A stretch of 64,000 bases of DNA from positions 3,286,001 to 3,350,000 of the forward strand of contig NZ_CP040078.1 of NCBI RefSeq assembly GCF_005280735.1. Reading direction: 5' to 3'. The translations under genes were made by a program, and so were the position numbers. This stretch comes from Trinickia violacea (GTDB taxonomy: Bacteria; Pseudomonadota; Gammaproteobacteria; Burkholderiales; Burkholderiaceae). This document shows, piece by piece, positions 62,863 through 64,000 of the stretch (position 1 is the first letter of the stretch; the number at the start of each line of letters is the position of its first letter). Below the pieces are notes generated by a model. It was given only the letters and a program-made list of their open reading frames with translations. It did not search any database and was not told the DNA's origin.

Positions 62863-64000
62863 CGATTACCTCCGCTAACAAACGTTAATTTCCTGAACGT
62901 TTTTCGCTTGTTTGCAAGGCGATCGATTTAACAGACTGCTGTCCAAACGTTCTCTGTTTTCCAGCGATGAGGTAATGCCTACATGGGTCACACTGCCAAA
63001 TGGTCTGGCAGTCAGCGAGCAGCACACCATATAGAACGCGATATTGCCGTGAGCCAAAGCAGACTCCGATAGTCAATCGATCTTGTTGTGGTGAGATTCT
63101 GGCTGATGTTCGCAGCACTAGCCAGAATCGCTTATATTTTTTGCCAGGCAACACGACAGTTGTTAACTTGGCCCGCAGGCTAAACACTGGCGACATAAGC
63201 GCCTTGAAGCCGATATCGGAGCAACAGCGGAGTCTTCTCCGCGATGTAATCCGGGTCGTTATCCAACGGGATTTCGATTTCCACCAGCGCCTTCGAAACG
63301 TTGCGAAGCGATGCTCAACAGCCGCCAGCAGGACGCCACGCACAACGTCGGCGCCGACCGCAGAGAGGCACCGTCATTCTTGAAAGAGAATGCACCAATG
63401 AAATGGCTGATTCGCATTTACAATGTGCTGGCACACCGCCATCGAGAGCGTTTTACCCTGCCCAAAGCTTTTCCGAGCCATTGTCAGCTTTTCATCTGGC
63501 AACCAGCGCCGCCGACGCCCGCGCCTCTACCTTCACCGCCTCTCACTTGTTACCAGTCCTGCAATGTTATGGCCCATCATCAATTTAACTGGAGACCGTG
63601 CCTGGTCTTTCAGGGAGTTTTTCCAGAGCTGTTGTCATGAAGATATCACGCTCGTAAGGGTTGCGCGATTAACTCAGCCAATAGTCACCACCTTTCTCAC
63701 CCCCGTCGACTGCCCTTTTGGAAGGGTCCAGTCATTAACTCATATCGCATCGAAATGAATGTCAATTTTGGTGAATTTTGATTAGATTATTTGCTCCCAG
63801 ATACGAAGAATTACTGCCTTTAGTGTTAGCAGCTTCACATTCAGGGGCAAGAGCGCACTTTAATTGCAAGAGTCCGGTTAATCGACCTGACACGGTTCAG
63901 CTGAAATGGTCGCAGTTCGATTAATCGATTGGCGAATCGTTGCCCAGAGAGTGGGGATACACACCAAAACGACCAAGCTGGAGATGGACAAGAGAACAGG
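62863..64000. other. no supportable gene at the window end
   Basis: Several open frames (for example minus 62885-63343 and plus 63398-63640) lack motifs and ribosome-binding sites. GC falls after 63640. A TGTCAATTTT word at 63760 resembles one at 51421. Confidence 0.4.

Noticed and set aside
62885..63383. Opposite-strand frames of 127-152 codons near the window end
   Set aside because: Neither has a motif or a ribosome-binding site, and they overlap each other almost completely.
1..64000. tRNA or rRNA genes, including an att site in a tRNA
   Set aside because: No cloverleaf or conserved rRNA stretch was recognised. A covariance search would be decisive.

Overview
The window reads as accessory DNA of a high-GC betaproteobacterium of the Burkholderia sensu lato group (Paraburkholderia, Caballeronia or Burkholderia). 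The evidence is the Burkholderia-type porin, the ActP/DUF485 pair, the ImuA-ImuB-DnaE2 SOS cassette, and many small proteins of the kind typical of these genera. At least fifteen reading frames are broken by small indels, nonsense codons or truncation, and several IS elements are present. This fits a secondary replicon or a genomic-island-rich region better than a core chromosome segment.

Layout. 0-1.6 kb: decayed prophage replication module with iteron-like repeats. 1.7-12.3 kb: minus-strand catabolic block (acetate symporter, CoA-transferase, porin, thiolase, acyl-CoA ligase, saccharopine-dehydrogenase-like protein, SDR) with a divergent TetR regulator. 12.3-23.4 kb: ragged stretch of IS remnants, broken envelope genes (SlyB-like, LprI-like, a VgrG stub), a LysM/M23 lipoprotein, a possible double-hotdog enzyme, an orphan response regulator and small proteins. 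23.4-30.9 kb: LexA-controlled mutagenesis cassette imuA-imuB-dnaE2, then a DUF72 gene and a dinB gene frameshifted by a 7-bp tandem duplication.

31.3-44.8 kb is a minus-strand defence and mobility island. It holds an XRE-IetA-IetS anti-phage ATPase/protease pair extended by two further genes (a stand-alone protease C-terminal-like domain and a HEPN-like protein). It also holds a tyrosine-integrase-linked operon with an HNH nuclease, a HEPN/DUF5677-like protein and two membrane proteins that I cannot assign to a named system. 44.9-48.4 kb: toxin-antitoxin block (broken GNAT toxin, ParDE with a palindromic operator) flanked by 23-bp direct repeats.

49.1-51.2 kb is a low-GC two-gene terpenoid locus: a C-methyltransferase followed by a class I terpene synthase with all canonical motifs. 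This is the arrangement used for non-canonical methylated terpenes, and it is the best candidate for an undescribed biosynthetic product. 51.7-59.0 kb: IS5-family transposase (frameshifted), two copies of a structured 160-bp repeat, and two identical IS6-family elements in inverted orientation bracketing a small envelope/zinc-ribbon segment. 59.5-62.9 kb: zinc-ribbon membrane protein, lipocalin-like protein, exported alpha/beta hydrolase and a LuxR-type regulator. The last 1.1 kb holds no gene I can support.

All function calls rest on motif recognition by eye. No database search was run.
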